This document shows positions 8,434 to 17,428 of a stretch of 64,000 nucleotides of DNA, in pieces (position 1 is the first letter of the stretch; each line of letters opens with the position of its first letter). A program made the position numbers and the translations under genes. A model generated the notes under the pieces. It ran no database searches. It saw only the letters and a list, made by a program, of their open reading frames with translations, and was not told where the DNA came from. Source of the stretch: CAADGY01 sp900696665 (GTDB lineage: Bacteria; Acidobacteriota; Terriglobia; Bryobacterales; Bryobacteraceae); contig JAPSFM010000004.1 of assembly GCA_035063885.1 (NCBI GenBank), positions 1-64,000 of the forward strand. Direction: 5' to 3'.

Positions 8434-9525
8434 TTACGAGAACGCCTCGTTGTAGACGTTCCAAGTTCTGGCTATCGCGGTCTCCCATGTGAAAAGGGAG
8501 GCCTGTTGAATTCCCCGTTGACCAAATGCGGTCCGAAGGCCCTCATCCCGTGTTAGCGATTCCAGAGCGCCAGCTAAATCTGCAACGTCGTGGGGGTTCA
8601 CCAGGAGCGCGGCATCGCCTGCAACCTCGGGCAAAGCAGAGCGATTAGAAGTAATCACCGGAATCCCGTGAGCCATGGCTTCGAGAACAGGAATCCCGAA
8701 GCCCTCATCGAGCGATGGGAAAGCAAATATGGAAGCCTGTCCATATAGCTCTTCCAGCCGGGCGGCAGTCACGTAGCCCAGGAGTTCAATGTCACCGGCC
8801 CTCACGCTGCTTCTGATCTGCTCTACAATTTCCGTGCCGCCGTGGCCCAGCGAACCCGCCAGAACCAACTTCCATCCCGGGCAGGATTGTTCGAACGCGC
8901 GCACCAGGTTGGCGATATTTTTGCGTTTTTGAACCGCTCCCACATGTAAGACAATCCTTTCGCGCTTTCCTGCCGGTGGGACAGGAGGCCGCACACCATG
9001 GTGGATGATGCGGATGCGGGATTGCTCGACACCAAGGAATTCCGTAACCTGCGCTGCAGTGAACGCCGAAACCGCAATCACCAGATCCGCCCGGCGCGCG
9101 GCGTTCCGTGCCTGCTGAGCGAAACGGGCGCGAAATTCGGCCGTCGAGTAATCTCCGCTCAAAACAAACAAGTCATGAAACGTGGCAATGGCGCGTTTGT
9201 ATCCCGCAGCGGGCAGACGCTGGTTCAACCCGTGAAACAGATCGAACCGCCGAAGCGGCCATCTTTCAAATAGTATGGAGCGGTCCGCATTCGGCGGAAG
9301 GGGAGTTCGTAAGGATCGAATATAGCGGTGCGGGCGGTAACAGAACCGGAAGCGATGATCCGGATGAGCACGACACAGCCCGGACAATATCTCCACGCTG
9401 TAGCGGCCGACACCCGTTAACGAATCTCCTACACTGTAGCTTGCGTCGAGTGCGATATTTGGGAACGTCAAGCGGCAGGATAACGCGGAGCATGCCGCCC
9501 GCGCATCTTTTGGCGGCGGCGACAC
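8434..9525 (-). CDS. Glycosyltransferase family 4 (group 1)
   Basis: A 363-residue GT-B glycosyltransferase. The C-terminal Rossmann domain carries GAVQKRKNIANLVRAF (nucleotide-sugar domain entry) and the E-x7-E motif within DEGFGIPVLEAMAHG, the hallmark of GT4 retaining enzymes. The N-terminal domain includes DLFHGLNQRLP and TFHDLF. Such enzymes build lipopolysaccharide, exopolysaccharide or glycolipids in the cytoplasm; the acceptor is unknown. The first ~18 residues do not resemble the family, so the real start may be an internal TTG near 9468. No other polysaccharide genes adjoin it. Confidence 0.85.
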   Translation of the reverse strand: MSPPPKDARAACSALSCRLTFPNIALDASYSVGDSLTGVGRYSVEILSGLCRAHPDHRFRFCYRPHRYIRSLRTPLPPNADRSILFERWPLRRFDLFHGLNQRLPAAGYKRAIATFHDLFVLSGDYSTAEFRARFAQQARNAARRADLVIAVSAFTAAQVTEFLGVEQSRIRIIHHGVRPPVPPAGKRERIVLHVGAVQKRKNIANLVRAFEQSCPGWKLVLAGSLGHGGTEIVEQIRSSVRAGDIELLGYVTAARLEELYGQASIFAFPSLDEGFGIPVLEAMAHGIPVITSNRSALPEVAGDAALLVNPHDVADLAGALESLTRDEGLRTAFGQRGIQQASLFTWETAIARTWNVYNEAFS

Positions 9526-9527
9526 AA

Positions 9528-9551
9528 GGGGCAGCGGCGGAGCACTGCCCC
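9528..9551. other. GC-rich hairpin near the 5' end of the glycosyltransferase gene
   Basis: GGGGCAG (9528-9534) and CTGCCCC (9545-9551) form a perfect 7-bp stem with a 10-nt loop, at the extreme 5' edge of the minus-strand glycosyltransferase gene. It could be a leader hairpin of that gene or a chance repeat. No U-tract follows on either strand. The remaining sequence up to 9709 shows no convincing gene. Confidence 0.3.
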
Positions 9552-9709
9552 TTCGTGATCGAACGGATCATGGTCTGCGTGGTCCGGAACGCGTGCATCC
9601 GGCGCTAGTCCAATGGTTCCGTCCACAACTGTACATCAGAGGCTACTGGTGACATAACCGCCCTGAAGAGGCGTTGTGTGCGGGCAGAAACGGGGTGATG
9701 GCACCCTCA

Positions 9710-9750
9710 GAAGCGGGTATCACTAGCAGTACTAAGTTGTACTTCGCTTC
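9710..9750 (+). promoter_or_regulatory. Nested inverted repeat upstream of the ExuT-like transporter
   Basis: GAAGCG (9710-9715) pairs with CGCTTC (9745-9750). Inside it AGTAC (9728-9732) pairs with GTACT (9739-9743). The repeat ends about 30 bp before the transporter start and just upstream of its apparent -10 box. That position suits an operator. The inner dyad is also a plausible transcription-factor half-site pair. No regulator gene adjoins it. Confidence 0.35.
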
Positions 9751-9767
9751 CGGGCGGGCATGAAAGT

Positions 9768-9773
9768 TATAAT
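9768..9773 (+). promoter_or_regulatory. Candidate -10 box (TATAAT) immediately before a GTG start
   Basis: A perfect TATAAT lies 6 nt before the GTG at 9780, with no ribosome-binding site between them. This spacing would put the transcription start on the start codon itself, giving a leaderless mRNA. The expected -35 position (9745-9750, CGCTTC) is a poor match, so an activator may be needed or the box may be fortuitous. Confidence 0.35.
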
Positions 9774-9779
9774 TCGCTG

Positions 9780-11039
9780 GTGAACTCCGATAACCGAACC
9801 CGCATCCGCTGGTGGATGCTGGCTCTCCTCTTTTTCGCAACGACCATCAATTACCTCGACCGGATCGTCTTTTCCGTTCTCATTCCCGTGATCCGCCAGG
9901 AAATGCATATTTCCGACGAACATTATGGCTACGTGAACGGCGCGTTCCAAGCCGCCTACATGATCGGTTTTCTGTTCATGGGTAAGTTTATCGACCGGTT
10001 CGGCACGCGTATCGGGTACGCGGTTGCAATCAGTTGGTGGTCGATTGCGGCGGGCCTGCACACCATCGCACAGAGCGCTGCCGGACTGGGCTTCTGGCGC
10101 GGCATGCTCGGCTTGGGAGAGTCAGGCAACTTCCCGGCAGCCATCAAGTCGGTGGCGGAGTGGTTTCCAAGGAAGGATCGTGCCTTCGCTACCGGCATAT
10201 TCAATGCGGGCAGCAATGTGGCCGCCATGATAGGTCCGCCACTATTTGCCTGGATGACCATTCACTTAGGATGGCGCGACTGCTTCCTGATCACCGCTTC
10301 GCTGGGTTTTATCTGGTTGCTGCTGTGGCTCCTCAGCTATCGGGTTCCCGAACGGCATCCCTCGGTGAACGCGGCGGAGTTGCAATATATCCAGAGCGAC
10401 GACAAACTCGGCGAAGATGCAGGGACGGTCAGTTGGCGGCAGGCGCTGCAGAAAAAGCAGACCTGGGGTTTCGCGATCGCAAAGTTTCTGACCGATCCCG
10501 TGTGGTGGTTTTTCCTGTATTGGCTGCCGCCATATCTTTACGATGTGCGCAAATTCAATCTCATCGAAATCGGATGGGCGCTTCCAGTGGTCTATCTGAT
10601 GGCTGATGCCGGCAGCGTCGGGGGTGGCTGGATATCCGGCTTTCTCATGCGCAGGGGTTGGCCAAACGGAAAAGCGCGCAAAACCGCCATGGCTGTCTGT
10701 GCCTCCGCGATGCCTGTGGCGGTGCTCTCCGTCCTGGCCGACAGCCCCATCCTGGCGATTGGACTGGTGAGTCTGGCAACTGCCGGACATCAGGGATGGT
10801 CTGCTAACCTTTTCACCACGACGTCCGACATATTCCCGCAGCGCGCTGTGGCCTCCGTTACCGGTATTGGCGGCTTTGCCGGAGGACTCGGAGGCATCCT
10901 GATTTCAGCGATTATTCCAGGCTACATGGTCAGTCATTTCGGTTATACACCGGTGTTCCTGTCCATGGGTCTGTTCCATCTCACAGCGTTGCTCGTTGTA
11001 CACAAAACGATGGGCGATATGCGGCAGATCGAGGTGTGA
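9780..11039 (+). CDS. MFS transporter, ACS family (ExuT/hexuronate-like)
   Basis: A 419-residue major facilitator with 12 predicted helices. The first loop motif GKFIDRFGTRIGY and the N-terminal helix (WWMLALLFFATTINYLDR) are characteristic of the anion:cation symporter branch that includes the hexuronate transporter ExuT. It probably imports an organic anion such as a sugar acid with protons. The FATTINYLDR and LGLGESGNFPAAIK segments are strong ACS signatures. The start is GTG at 9780 without a Shine-Dalgarno sequence. It converges with the next gene, 2 bp between stops. Confidence 0.88.
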   Translation: MNSDNRTRIRWWMLALLFFATTINYLDRIVFSVLIPVIRQEMHISDEHYGYVNGAFQAAYMIGFLFMGKFIDRFGTRIGYAVAISWWSIAAGLHTIAQSAAGLGFWRGMLGLGESGNFPAAIKSVAEWFPRKDRAFATGIFNAGSNVAAMIGPPLFAWMTIHLGWRDCFLITASLGFIWLLLWLLSYRVPERHPSVNAAELQYIQSDDKLGEDAGTVSWRQALQKKQTWGFAIAKFLTDPVWWFFLYWLPPYLYDVRKFNLIEIGWALPVVYLMADAGSVGGGWISGFLMRRGWPNGKARKTAMAVCASAMPVAVLSVLADSPILAIGLVSLATAGHQGWSANLFTTTSDIFPQRAVASVTGIGGFAGGLGGILISAIIPGYMVSHFGYTPVFLSMGLFHLTALLVVHKTMGDMRQIEV

Positions 11040-11041
11040 TT

Positions 11042-11650
11042 TCACTCCGTGAGCCGGAATTCGAACACTTCTCCGGCAGTGCGCACAGTCAACGACCCGC
11101 TGCCCATCGGCCTGCCCGCCGTGGAGAAAAAAACGGCGCCATCGGTCGATTCCCCCGGTGCGAGTTTGGTCTGAACAAACGCAATGGCGGAAGCGGCGGC
11201 GGCCGCCTTCAAGCGCGTCGAAGATACTTCGGCGAGTGCCGCCTGGCGGCGCGTTTCATATCCGTTTGTGGAACGAAGACGGTTCATTCCATACAGGCCC
11301 TGCTCGTAAGTGGACACGAGGTTAATTACGTCGTTGCGACCCGCTTTATCAACCAGCGAATCCACTACTTTCCTGGCGGCGGAACCGCGAAACGCCGCTC
11401 CGTCCTGTCGCGTGAAAGTGAAATCTTCAGGTTTTACAGTCCAGGAAACCAAAGCCCCGTTAGACACCGCCACCTGAATAACGGAATACTCTCGAACCAC
11501 TAGCGGCATGGGCGCTACCATAACGGTCACTCCGTTCTTCGTTTGCGTACGGTATTGAAGCCCACCCGATTCGAATTCGATTACCTGTGCGCCGGCCGAC
11601 AAGGACAAAGCGCCGATTCCCACCAAGACTAGCCGGGCCAGGTGGCTCAT
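11042..11650 (-). CDS. Secreted hypothetical protein
   Basis: A 202-residue protein with a signal peptide (residues 1-21, LVLVGIGALSLSAGA|QV). The mature part is beta-rich: GGLQYRTQTKNGVTVMVAPMPLVV at the front, then SWTVKPEDFTFTRQDG, an alanine-rich helix in the middle, and a C-terminal GAVFFSTAGRPMGSGSLTVRTAGEVFEF strand set. I do not recognise a characterised family. The arrangement resembles small periplasmic proteins common in Acidobacteria. No catalytic motif is visible. Confidence 0.7.
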   Translation of the reverse strand: MSHLARLVLVGIGALSLSAGAQVIEFESGGLQYRTQTKNGVTVMVAPMPLVVREYSVIQVAVSNGALVSWTVKPEDFTFTRQDGAAFRGSAARKVVDSLVDKAGRNDVINLVSTYEQGLYGMNRLRSTNGYETRRQAALAEVSSTRLKAAAAASAIAFVQTKLAPGESTDGAVFFSTAGRPMGSGSLTVRTAGEVFEFRLTE

Positions 11651-11833
11651 ATACTTTTATGATAGCGGCAACTCAATCGCCCATCCTATCGCCGCTTGCT
11701 CAGGCGCACGGCTCAGCTTTCAGAGCCACGGCGAAGCTTGGGGGCGGGGCATCAGCAGCCACAAGAGACACGGCCCGCCCCGACTGCTATGTCATAATCA
11801 TAAACGTTGCCCTGCTACCGAAAGGGGGAAAAA

Positions 11834-12661
11834 ATGCCACTACAAAATCGATTAGCGATCGTTATCGGAGGCGTGCTTTTAATGACGGTTGCGTGCCGCC
11901 GCGAGGCTCCGCCCCCACAAGCCAGCCAGGATCAGGCACCGGTTGCCGAACAGGCGCCGTCAGCGACACCGGCGGCCCCCGCTCAAGCACCTCCGGTGCG
12001 GGAGACTGCCAAAGAGCGGCCTGCTGCACGCCCCCCGGTGCAGCGACCGCAATCGCCGGTGGCAGAAAGCAAGCCGCAAGCTCCGGTTACAGGGCCGCCG
12101 CCGGCGCGCCCCGAACCGGCGACTCCGGCAAGAGCGCCGGAACCGGTAACTGCCACGCTTGAAGCCGGCACCCGGTTGCGGATTCGCACCATTGAAGCAA
12201 TGTCCACCAAGACAGCCCAAAAGGGCGACGCGTTCAGTGGCACACTCATTGACGCATTGAGAGATGGGGACCGGCTCATCGCCCCCAGAGGCGCAAAGGT
12301 GGCCGGCATTGTTACGGAATCAGACCCCGGGGGAAGGGTGAAGGGCCGTGCTTCGATATCGGTCCAACTGACCCGCCTATGGACCGGCTACGGTGGGCCG
12401 GTGGACATCAGCACCGGGGCAGTGTCGGTGGAAGCCAGAGGATCGAAGGCGAAGGACGCACGGAATATCGGGATTGGCGCAGGCATTGGCGCGGCCATTG
12501 GAGCGATAGCGGGGGGCGGTAAGGGCGCGGCCATCGGCGCGGGCGCCGGAGCAGCAGCGGGCACCGGGGCAACGTTGGCGACCCGCGGTGAAGCGGCCAC
12601 GATCCCTTCGGAAACGGTCCTGACCTTCGAACTGAGCAGGCCGGTGACCGTGCGCAAGTAG
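11834..12661 (+). CDS. Lipoprotein with proline-rich stalk and glycine zipper
   Basis: A 275-residue protein. The signal peptide ends in a lipobox (LLMTVAC, then R), so it is probably lipidated. Residues ~23-110 form a Pro/Ala/Gln-rich stalk likely to span the periplasm. A folded domain follows (residues ~115-205): GTRLRIRTIEAMSTKTAQKGD, then GDRLIAPRGAKVAGIV, a pattern seen in TrbI/BON-adjacent periplasmic domains. The C-terminal part has a glycine zipper (IGAGIGAAIGAIAGGGKGAA), suggesting membrane insertion or oligomerisation. The ATG at 11834 follows AAAGGGGG. The function is unknown; an envelope scaffold role is inference. Confidence 0.75.
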   Translation: MPLQNRLAIVIGGVLLMTVACRREAPPPQASQDQAPVAEQAPSATPAAPAQAPPVRETAKERPAARPPVQRPQSPVAESKPQAPVTGPPPARPEPATPARAPEPVTATLEAGTRLRIRTIEAMSTKTAQKGDAFSGTLIDALRDGDRLIAPRGAKVAGIVTESDPGGRVKGRASISVQLTRLWTGYGGPVDISTGAVSVEARGSKAKDARNIGIGAGIGAAIGAIAGGGKGAAIGAGAGAAAGTGATLATRGEAATIPSETVLTFELSRPVTVRK

Positions 12662-12671
12662 TAAATCACTC

Positions 12672-12701
12672 CGGCCGGAGGCGAGCGCATCTCCGCGGCC
12701 G
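12672..12701 (+). terminator. Possible hairpin terminator after the glycine-zipper lipoprotein
   Basis: CGGCCGGAG (12672-12680) and CTCCGCGGCCG (12691-12701) form a GC-rich stem with one bulge, 12 bp past the lipoprotein stop. There is no run of T after it, so factor-independent termination is uncertain. Confidence 0.3.
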
Positions 12702-12763
12702 CCTTGGGCACGATAGAATATTGACACCCGCTAATTCGACGGATTTCGGGGCTGGGACTGGTC

Positions 12764-15700
12764 ATGGTTCAACTTTGCTTTCGCCCACGGCCGATGCTTG
12801 CCGTAGTACTCGGTGTTTCCGCCCTCGCCACCAGCGCGCTATTCTCCATCCGTGCACAATCTGCCACAGATCAGGGAGTCGATTTCCAGAAAGATGTTCA
12901 GCCCGTATTCCAAGCCTCCTGCTACCCCTGCCACTCCGCCAAAATAGCCAGCGGCGACTTGCGGTTGGACAAAAAGAGCCTCGCGCTTCAGGGAGGAGTT
13001 TCCGGCAGGCCGATTCTGCCCGGTAAAAGTGGTGAAAGCCTCCTGTTGCGGCGGCTGACAGGCGAGGACAAGGGTGCCCGCATGCCGTTGGGCGGAGCAC
13101 CGCTCCCGCCAGACAAGATCGCCCTGATCCGCAGGTGGATCGACCAGGGGGCACAGTGGCCGGAAGAGGCTCCGGCTGCAAAAACCACCTCAAAGCATTG
13201 GGCGTATGTGAAACCTGTAGCGCCGCCCGTTCCCGCTGTAGCGGACGCGAAATGGGTGCGTAACCCGATCGACAATTTCGTGCTCGCGCGCCTGGAGCGC
13301 GAGAAGCTCTCTCCGTCTCCCGAAGCAAGCAAGGAAACCCTCATTCGCAGGTTGAGCCTGGATCTGACGGGATTGCCTCCAAGCATTGCGGAGGTCAGCG
13401 AATTTGTTTCCGATCAAAGCTCCGGCGCTTACACCAAGCTAGTCGAGAGGCTGCTGGCGTCGCCGCACTACGGTGAGCGTTGGGCACGCCCATGGCTCGA
13501 CATGGCACGTTATGCGGATACCAACGGATACGAGGCCGACCGGCGGCGAACCATCTGGAAATACCGGGACTGGGTGATTCAAGCTTTCAACCGCGACATG
13601 CCGTTCGACGAATTTACTATCGAACAGATTGCAGGAGACATGTTGCCGCATCCTTCCAACGATCAACTGATCGCCACAGGATTTCATCGCAACACGATGT
13701 TCAACGAAGAGGGCGGCGTGGATAAGGAAGAGGCGCACTGGACCAACCTGGTGGACCGGGTAAACACCACAGCTACCGTTTGGCTCGGGAGCACCATCGC
13801 CTGCGCCCAGTGCCATAATCACAAGTTCGATCCGTTCACGCAGCGCGAGTACTATCAACTGCTGGCGTTCTTCGATAACGGCGCGTTCACTGTCAAGACA
13901 TATGGCGACACGTCCAACAAGTACATCGAGCCGCAGTTGGAGATGCCTACCCCGGAACAGGAAGCGCGGCGGGTGAAACTCAACGCCGAGATCGGCGAGC
14001 TGGAGACCAGGATAAAGACTCAGACACCCGAACTCGACGCCGAGCAGGCGCAGTGGGAGCGCGCGGTTCACCAGGCATCTTCGGAATGGCAGACGCTGGC
14101 GCCTGCGAAGGTTGCGTCGAGTGGTGGTTCCACACTCACGCCCCAGCAGGACCATTCGATCCTGGCAGGCGGCAGCAACCCGGCGGAGGATACTTACACG
14201 ATCGAAGCGAAATTGCCAGCGGGCCGCATCACCGCCGTGCGCCTGGAGACCTTGCCGCATAAGACGCTGCCTCGCGGCGGACCCGGACGGGACGCCTATG
14301 GCAATTTCTTTCTCAGTGAAGTCGCACTGGAGATGGAAGGCAACGAACTGCGCATCAAAAAGGCCGTGCCCGACGATGGCAGAATGAACGACAAGAAGTT
14401 CGACCAGCTTTGGGCTGTCGACGCAAGCCGCGACGAAGAACGCCTGCCGCGTCAACTGGTGCTGTTGCTGGATACGCCGGCCGAAGGCGGCGGGACGCTG
14501 CGTGTCTATCTCCGTCATCGATCGGAATTCGGCGGGCAGAGCGTAGGCCATTTCCGGCTATCAGTCACCTCCTCTCAACAGCCGGATCAAATCGTGAAAA
14601 TTTCGGCGCGGCTGCGTCCTGTGCTGGAGATCGATCCCGGCGCCCGCACGGAAAAGCAGAAAAATGATCTGGCCGAATATTTCCGCGCCAATGCGCCTTC
14701 TCTTAAGGCCGCGCGCGACCGCCTGAAGAAACTGCACGAGGAACGCGACGATCTGGGCATCGTAAGCACGCTCATCTTACGCGAGCGGGATTCGTTTGAC
14801 CGGCCCTCCACATTCATGCGCTCCCGCGGCGAGTTTTTGAGCAAGGGCGATCGGGTATGGGCCGGTGTTCCGGCGGTACTCCATCCAATGCCGCAGGACG
14901 CGATGCCGAACCGTCTCGGCCTGGCGAAATGGCTAGTCAGTCCCGAGAACCCGCTCACCGCGCGCGTGACTGTGAACAGGATCTGGGAACTGTACTTCGG
15001 GCGCGGGCTGGTCGAAACAAGTGAAGATTTCGGCACGCAAGGAGAGCGCCCAACCCACCCTGAACTGCTCGACTGGCTGGCTACCCAGTTCATGGAACAA
15101 AAGTGGAGCTTGAAGGCGATGCATCGCCTGATTGTCAACTCGAGTACTTACAGGCAGTCATCGCGCGTTGCTCCGGAACTTGTGGAACGCGACCCGTATA
15201 ACAGGCTGCTGGCGCGCGGTCCCCGTTTTCGTGTGGAAGCGGAGATGATTCGGGATATCGCGCTGTCGGCAAGCGGTCTGTTGAGTCCGAAGATCGGCGG
15301 CCCGAGCGTGTTCCCCTACCAGCCGGATGGCATCTGGGACTTACCGTATAACGACGACAAATGGGAAGAAAGCAAGGGCGAGGACCAGTACCGCCGTGGT
15401 CTGTACACCTTCGCCCGTCGTACGGCGCCCTACCCTTCGTTTCTTACGTTCGATTCGACCAGCCGCGAGTTCTGTACCGTGCGCCGCGTACGCACAAACA
15501 CACCGCTTCAGGCACTAACTGCGTTGAATGATCCGGCGTTTTTCGAAGCGGCACAGGCGCTGGCGCGGCGCATTATTCGTGAAGCCCCACAGCCTGACGT
15601 AAAATCCCGGGCTGTTTATGGTTTCAAACTATGCGTATCCAGGGCGCCAAAGGCGGGCGAACTCGACCGTATTCTGAGCTGGTATAAGAAGGAGCGGCAG

Positions 15701-15841
15701 TACTTCGAAAAGCACCCCGGCGACGCAGCCAAAGTCGCAGCATTCTCTCAGGACGGCAACGGCGATGCCGCCGGACAAGCGGCATGGACCATGGTATCGA
15801 ACGTCCTGCTCAACCTGGATGAGACGATTACAAAGGAGTGA
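12764..15841 (+). CDS. PSD1 and planctomycete cytochrome c domain protein (DUF1549/DUF1553)
   Basis: A 1025-residue secreted protein. After a signal peptide (to ~34) comes a planctomycete cytochrome c-like domain with the haem motif C53-x2-C56-H57 (SCYPCHSAK). Next is DUF1549 (~residues 150-360), which contains WARPWLDMARYADTNGYEAD and a second C-x2-C-H in CAQCHNHKFDPF. A central low-similarity region contains a discoidin-like beta stretch. The C-terminal DUF1553 carries NRLGLAKWLVSPENPLTARV and RNTPLQALTALNDP-like sequence. Members occur almost always with a DUF1501 partner, as here. They are thought to act in periplasmic polysaccharide breakdown, but no reaction is proven. The partner's ATG lies 9 bp after this gene's stop. 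Confidence 0.93.
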   Translation: MVQLCFRPRPMLAVVLGVSALATSALFSIRAQSATDQGVDFQKDVQPVFQASCYPCHSAKIASGDLRLDKKSLALQGGVSGRPILPGKSGESLLLRRLTGEDKGARMPLGGAPLPPDKIALIRRWIDQGAQWPEEAPAAKTTSKHWAYVKPVAPPVPAVADAKWVRNPIDNFVLARLEREKLSPSPEASKETLIRRLSLDLTGLPPSIAEVSEFVSDQSSGAYTKLVERLLASPHYGERWARPWLDMARYADTNGYEADRRRTIWKYRDWVIQAFNRDMPFDEFTIEQIAGDMLPHPSNDQLIATGFHRNTMFNEEGGVDKEEAHWTNLVDRVNTTATVWLGSTIACAQCHNHKFDPFTQREYYQLLAFFDNGAFTVKTYGDTSNKYIEPQLEMPTPEQEARRVKLNAEIGELETRIKTQTPELDAEQAQWERAVHQASSEWQTLAPAKVASSGGSTLTPQQDHSILAGGSNPAEDTYTIEAKLPAGRITAVRLETLPHKTLPRGGPGRDAYGNFFLSEVALEMEGNELRIKKAVPDDGRMNDKKFDQLWAVDASRDEERLPRQLVLLLDTPAEGGGTLRVYLRHRSEFGGQSVGHFRLSVTSSQQPDQIVKISARLRPVLEIDPGARTEKQKNDLAEYFRANAPSLKAARDRLKKLHEERDDLGIVSTLILRERDSFDRPSTFMRSRGEFLSKGDRVWAGVPAVLHPMPQDAMPNRLGLAKWLVSPENPLTARVTVNRIWELYFGRGLVETSEDFGTQGERPTHPELLDWLATQFMEQKWSLKAMHRLIVNSSTYRQSSRVAPELVERDPYNRLLARGPRFRVEAEMIRDIALSASGLLSPKIGGPSVFPYQPDGIWDLPYNDDKWEESKGEDQYRRGLYTFARRTAPYPSFLTFDSTSREFCTVRRVRTNTPLQALTALNDPAFFEAAQALARRIIREAPQPDVKSRAVYGFKLCVSRAPKAGELDRILSWYKKERQYFEKHPGDAAKVAAFSQDGNGDAAGQAAWTMVSNVLLNLDETITKE

Positions 15842-15849
15842 GACAGCTC

Positions 15850-17301
15850 ATGATGCGAGACGAAAATCACCATCTCAAGAACCTGACACGTCGGCACTTC
15901 TTCCAGCAGAGCAGCCTGTTCGGCATCGGGTCCGTGGCTCTGTCGGCGATTCTGAACGAGCGTCTGTTCGCGGGCACCACCGGCGCAAACATGCGGCCGG
16001 ATGGTGGACTGCACTTTGCGCCCAAGGCAAAGAACGTTATTTTTCTGTTCATGGCGGGCGCGCCATCCCAACTCGATCTGTTCGACTACAAACCGGCCCT
16101 GCAAAAATTCGACGGGCAGCCCTGCCCGGAAGAGCTGATTAAAGGTGAGAGGTTCGCCTTCATCAAGGGTGTACCGAAATTGCTCGGCTCTCCACATTCG
16201 TTCAAGCGATATGGAGAATGCGGCGCTGAATTGTCGAACCTGCTACCGCACCTGGCAAAAATTGTGGATGACGTCGCCATCGTGAAGTCGCTCCACACCA
16301 CGCAGTTCAACCACGCCCCGGGTCAGATCTTCATGAACACCGGGCACCAGATTCCCGGCCGGCCGAGCCTCGGCTCGTGGCTGACCTACGGAATTGGCAG
16401 CGAGAACAAGGATCTTCCGGGTTTCGTCGTGCTTCTTTCCGGTAAGAATCAGCCGGACGGTGGGAAGTCGTGTTGGGGCAGTGGCTTCCTGCCCACGGTT
16501 TACCAGGGTGTGGAGTTCCGTTCAAAGGGAGACCCCGTCCTGTTTCTCTCGAATCCGCCGGGGGTAGAGATGGAGACGCGCCGGCGTTCTCTCGATTTGC
16601 TGCGCGACCTCAACTCGGATCACCTGGCGGATGTTGGCGATCCCGAAATCGCCACACGCATCAACTCTTATGAGATGGCCTACCGGATGCAATCGAGCGT
16701 TCCGGAACTGGCGGAAATCTCCAAAGAGCCCCAGCACATTCACGAGATGTACGGTACCGAGCCCGGCAACGCTTCTTTCGCCAACAATTGCCTGCTGGCG
16801 CGGCGCCTCGTGGAGCGGGGCGTCCGGTTTGTGCAGCTTTACCATCGCGGCTGGGACACCCACGGCGCGAGTAATAATGAAGACATCGTCAATAAGCTCG
16901 CACACCTGTGCCGCGAAACCGACCGTGCCGCAGCGGCGCTGGTGCAGGATCTGAAACAGCGGGGATTGCTCGATTCCACACTCGTCATCTGGGGCGGTGA
17001 ATTCGGGCGCACGCCGATGAATGAAGCGCGCAGCGGCTCGAAGTTTCTGGGGCGTGACCACCACCCGCGCGCGTTCACCATGTGGATGGCCGGCGGTGGT
17101 ATCAAGCCCGGTATTACGGTGGGCGCGACCGACGACGTCGGCTACAACATCGCCGAAGATGCGATTTCAGTTCACGACCTGCACGCGACGATCCTGCATC
17201 TGCTCGGCATTGAACACACAAAGCTCACCTACCGCTTCCAGGGCCGTGAATTCAGGCTTACGGACGTCGAGGGGTTAGTCGTCAAGAAACTGCTGGCATA
17301 G
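15850..17301 (+). CDS. DUF1501 domain-containing protein (sulfatase-superfamily-like)
   Basis: A 483-residue protein with an N-terminal twin-arginine-type signal (LTRRHFFQQSSLFGIGSVALS), so it is probably exported folded. The DUF1501 signature is clear: KAKNVIFLFMAGAPSQLDLFDYKP, FNHAPGQIFMNTG, YHRGWDTHG, and a C-terminal WGGEFGRTPMNE followed by GRDHHPRAFTMWMAGGGI. The family belongs to the alkaline phosphatase/sulfatase superfamily, and His/Asp residues in those motifs are likely metal ligands. It pairs with the preceding DUF1549/DUF1553 gene. I chose the ATG at 15850, with AAAGGAG upstream; a GTG at 15838 would leave no room for the ribosome-binding site. Confidence 0.92.
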   Translation: MMRDENHHLKNLTRRHFFQQSSLFGIGSVALSAILNERLFAGTTGANMRPDGGLHFAPKAKNVIFLFMAGAPSQLDLFDYKPALQKFDGQPCPEELIKGERFAFIKGVPKLLGSPHSFKRYGECGAELSNLLPHLAKIVDDVAIVKSLHTTQFNHAPGQIFMNTGHQIPGRPSLGSWLTYGIGSENKDLPGFVVLLSGKNQPDGGKSCWGSGFLPTVYQGVEFRSKGDPVLFLSNPPGVEMETRRRSLDLLRDLNSDHLADVGDPEIATRINSYEMAYRMQSSVPELAEISKEPQHIHEMYGTEPGNASFANNCLLARRLVERGVRFVQLYHRGWDTHGASNNEDIVNKLAHLCRETDRAAAALVQDLKQRGLLDSTLVIWGGEFGRTPMNEARSGSKFLGRDHHPRAFTMWMAGGGIKPGITVGATDDVGYNIAEDAISVHDLHATILHLLGIEHTKLTYRFQGREFRLTDVEGLVVKKLLA

Positions 17302-17428
17302 CTGTGCGTTTCAGCGCTTCTTCAACTGCGCCGCGCAAACTCAGCAGACGCCTGTGACAGAACGTATGAGGGCGTCGCGGGTCTGGTCCCACATGCGATC
17401 GTGCGACCGCCAGTCTTCGCAACTCAAA

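Noticed and set aside
13439..14551. Open frame of 370 codons antisense to the DUF1549/DUF1553 gene
   Set aside because: Composition is that of a shadow (Arg/Leu/Gln-rich, no motif), and the sense gene is certain.
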